DNA of 7,127 nt from Candidatus Latescibacterota bacterium (GTDB lineage Bacteria > Latescibacterota > UBA2968 > GCA-2709665): assembly GCA_030746455.1 (NCBI GenBank), contig JASLMQ010000544.1, positions 1 through 7,127 of the forward strand, in the 5' to 3' direction. The translations under genes were made by a program, and so were the position numbers. The notes beneath the pieces were generated by a model that searched no databases, had not been told where the DNA came from, and saw only the letters and a program-made list of their open reading frames with translations. The stretch's first letter is position 1, and each line of letters opens with the position of its first letter. Positions 6,472-7,127 of this stretch are shown one piece after another.

Positions 6472-6491
6472 ACCTAACAGACGGTTCAATC

Positions 6492-7127
6492 ATGCACGAC
6501 CTACTGATTAAGAACGCCCGAATCATTGACGGATCGGGGGACCCCGAGTACACCGCCGACCTGGCGATCTCGGACGGCCGGATCTCCTCGATCGGTCCCA
6601 AGATAGCCGAGAAGGCCACCCGGCAGATCGAGACGTCCGGGTGGGTCGTGGCCCCCGGCTTCATAGACATCCACACCCACTCGGATCTGCCCGTGCTCGA
6701 GCTCCCTACCGCCGACAGCAAGGTGATGGGCGGAGTGACCACCGAGGTCCTGGGCAACTGCGGGATGTCCGCCGCCCCCCTGTCCGAGCGGGAGAGCAGC
6801 GAGATCGCTCAAGGCCTCCAGGATCACGGCATCCAACCCTGGCAGACCCTGGGCGAGTACCTGGATAGGCTGGAGAGTCGCCGTGCATCCCTCAACATTG
6901 CCGCAATCGTGGGGCATGGCACCGTGAGGCTCGCGGCCATGGGATGGGACAGTCGACGCCCTTCCAGCGCCGAACTCGACGAAATGAAGGACTTGGTCGA
7001 CGAGGCCATGAAGAGCGGGGCCTTCGGTCTTTCTACCGGCCTCGCCTATACTCCGGGCAGCAACGCCACACGGGACGAGATCGTGGAACTGGCCAGGGTC
7101 GTGGCCAGGTACAATGGGTTCTACACC
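6492..7127 (+). CDS. N-acyl-D-amino-acid deacylase (D-aminoacylase) family amidohydrolase, 3' truncated
   Basis: The open frame runs to the right edge, giving 212 residues of a family usually near 480-550. N-acyl-D-amino-acid deacylases remove the acyl group from N-acyl-D-amino acids using a zinc-dependent amidohydrolase barrel. The start MHDLLIKNARIIDGSG is the typical small beta-domain opening. The metal-binding HxH is in GFIDIHTHSD (57-65: His61, His63). GNCGMSAAP (88-96) carries Cys90, the metal-ligand cysteine characteristic of this subgroup and not of dihydroorotases or ureases. GHGTVR (141-146) and GAFGLSTGLAYTPG (176-189) are further signatures of the family. The later His ligands and catalytic Asp lie beyond the window. 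No signal peptide is present. The ribosome site is weak (AGACGG at 6479-6484) and no other in-frame start lies just upstream. Substrate may be an N-acyl-D-amino acid, but the family also includes enzymes acting on related amides. Confidence 0.9.
   Translation, partial: MHDLLIKNARIIDGSGDPEYTADLAISDGRISSIGPKIAEKATRQIETSGWVVAPGFIDIHTHSDLPVLELPTADSKVMGGVTTEVLGNCGMSAAPLSERESSEIAQGLQDHGIQPWQTLGEYLDRLESRRASLNIAAIVGHGTVRLAAMGWDSRRPSSAELDEMKDLVDEAMKSGAFGLSTGLAYTPGSNATRDEIVELARVVARYNGFYT

Larger units (their letters stand above)
6271..6491 (+). other. Spacer before the deacylase gene: short repeats and a hairpin, no convincing gene
   Basis: This 221-base gap is the longest in the window. From left to right it holds a purine-rich stretch (6305-6333), a short inverted repeat AGGTC-6-GACCT at 6330-6345, a heptanucleotide repeat at 6375-6400, and a GC-rich hairpin at 6444-6471. 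A 45-codon open frame (6337-6474) crosses the repeat and hairpin but looks fortuitous. No clear promoter is visible. Confidence 0.5.

Noticed and set aside
6337..6474. A 45-codon open frame with a GGGAGAGG ribosome-like site just upstream
   Set aside because: It crosses the heptamer repeat and the hairpin, and its short hydrophobic stretch comes from the repeat itself. Nothing suggests selection on the protein.

Overview
This GC-rich window carries seven protein-coding genes, all on the + strand and closely packed. The first and last are cut by the window edges. I see no RNA genes, CRISPR arrays, insertion sequences or integrase-like genes. The gene mix suggests an uncultured, environmental, Planctomycetota-like bacterium, or one of the similar polymer-degrading candidate phyla (Latescibacterota, Poribacteria, Hydrogenedentota). 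The clues are a BNR/sialidase-type C-terminal module, a secreted WD40 propeller beginning with an LPEGALLRLGT-type motif, a Gfo/Idh/MocA oxidoreductase and a D-aminoacylase-type amidohydrolase. This placement is inferred from gene style, not from a marker gene.

Left part (1-3218), exported proteins. The window opens on the last 89 codons of a protein whose C-terminus resembles the beta-sandwich tail of planctomycetal glycosyl-hydrolase/BNR-like proteins. Next comes a secreted right-handed beta-helix protein (334-1341, GTG start). Three bases later a secreted WD40 protein begins (1345, GTG start), and its Shine-Dalgarno runs into the stop codon of the beta-helix gene, so the two are probably translationally coupled. 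The WD40 gene carries an apparent one-base deletion in a C run at 3078-3081. Putting one C back restores a fourteenth blade, giving two seven-bladed propellers, and a natural stop at 3218. Without the repair, the reading frame runs on as non-WD40 sequence far into the next gene.

Right part (3264-7127), cytoplasmic enzymes. These are a class I glutamine-amidotransferase-like gamma-glutamyl hydrolase (peptidase C26, PuuD-like), an M14-like zinc carboxypeptidase/deacylase, a Gfo/Idh/MocA NAD(P)-dependent oxidoreductase, and the N-terminal 212 residues of an N-acyl-D-amino-acid deacylase family amidohydrolase. Three of the four are predicted to cut amide bonds at amino acids. They could form a small catabolic or salvage cassette for gamma-glutamyl, N-acyl or D-amino-acid compounds, but no substrate can be read from the sequence.

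Spacers are short, none over about 220 bases. Those at 3999-4124 and 6271-6491 hold degenerate pyrimidine-rich short repeats. The second also has a strong hairpin just upstream of the deacylase. The window looks like ordinary accessory metabolism for such an organism. The points most worth checking are the frameshift, the coupled beta-helix/double-propeller pair, and the substituted active-site position in the oxidoreductase. I found no sign of a defence, mobile or otherwise radically new system.
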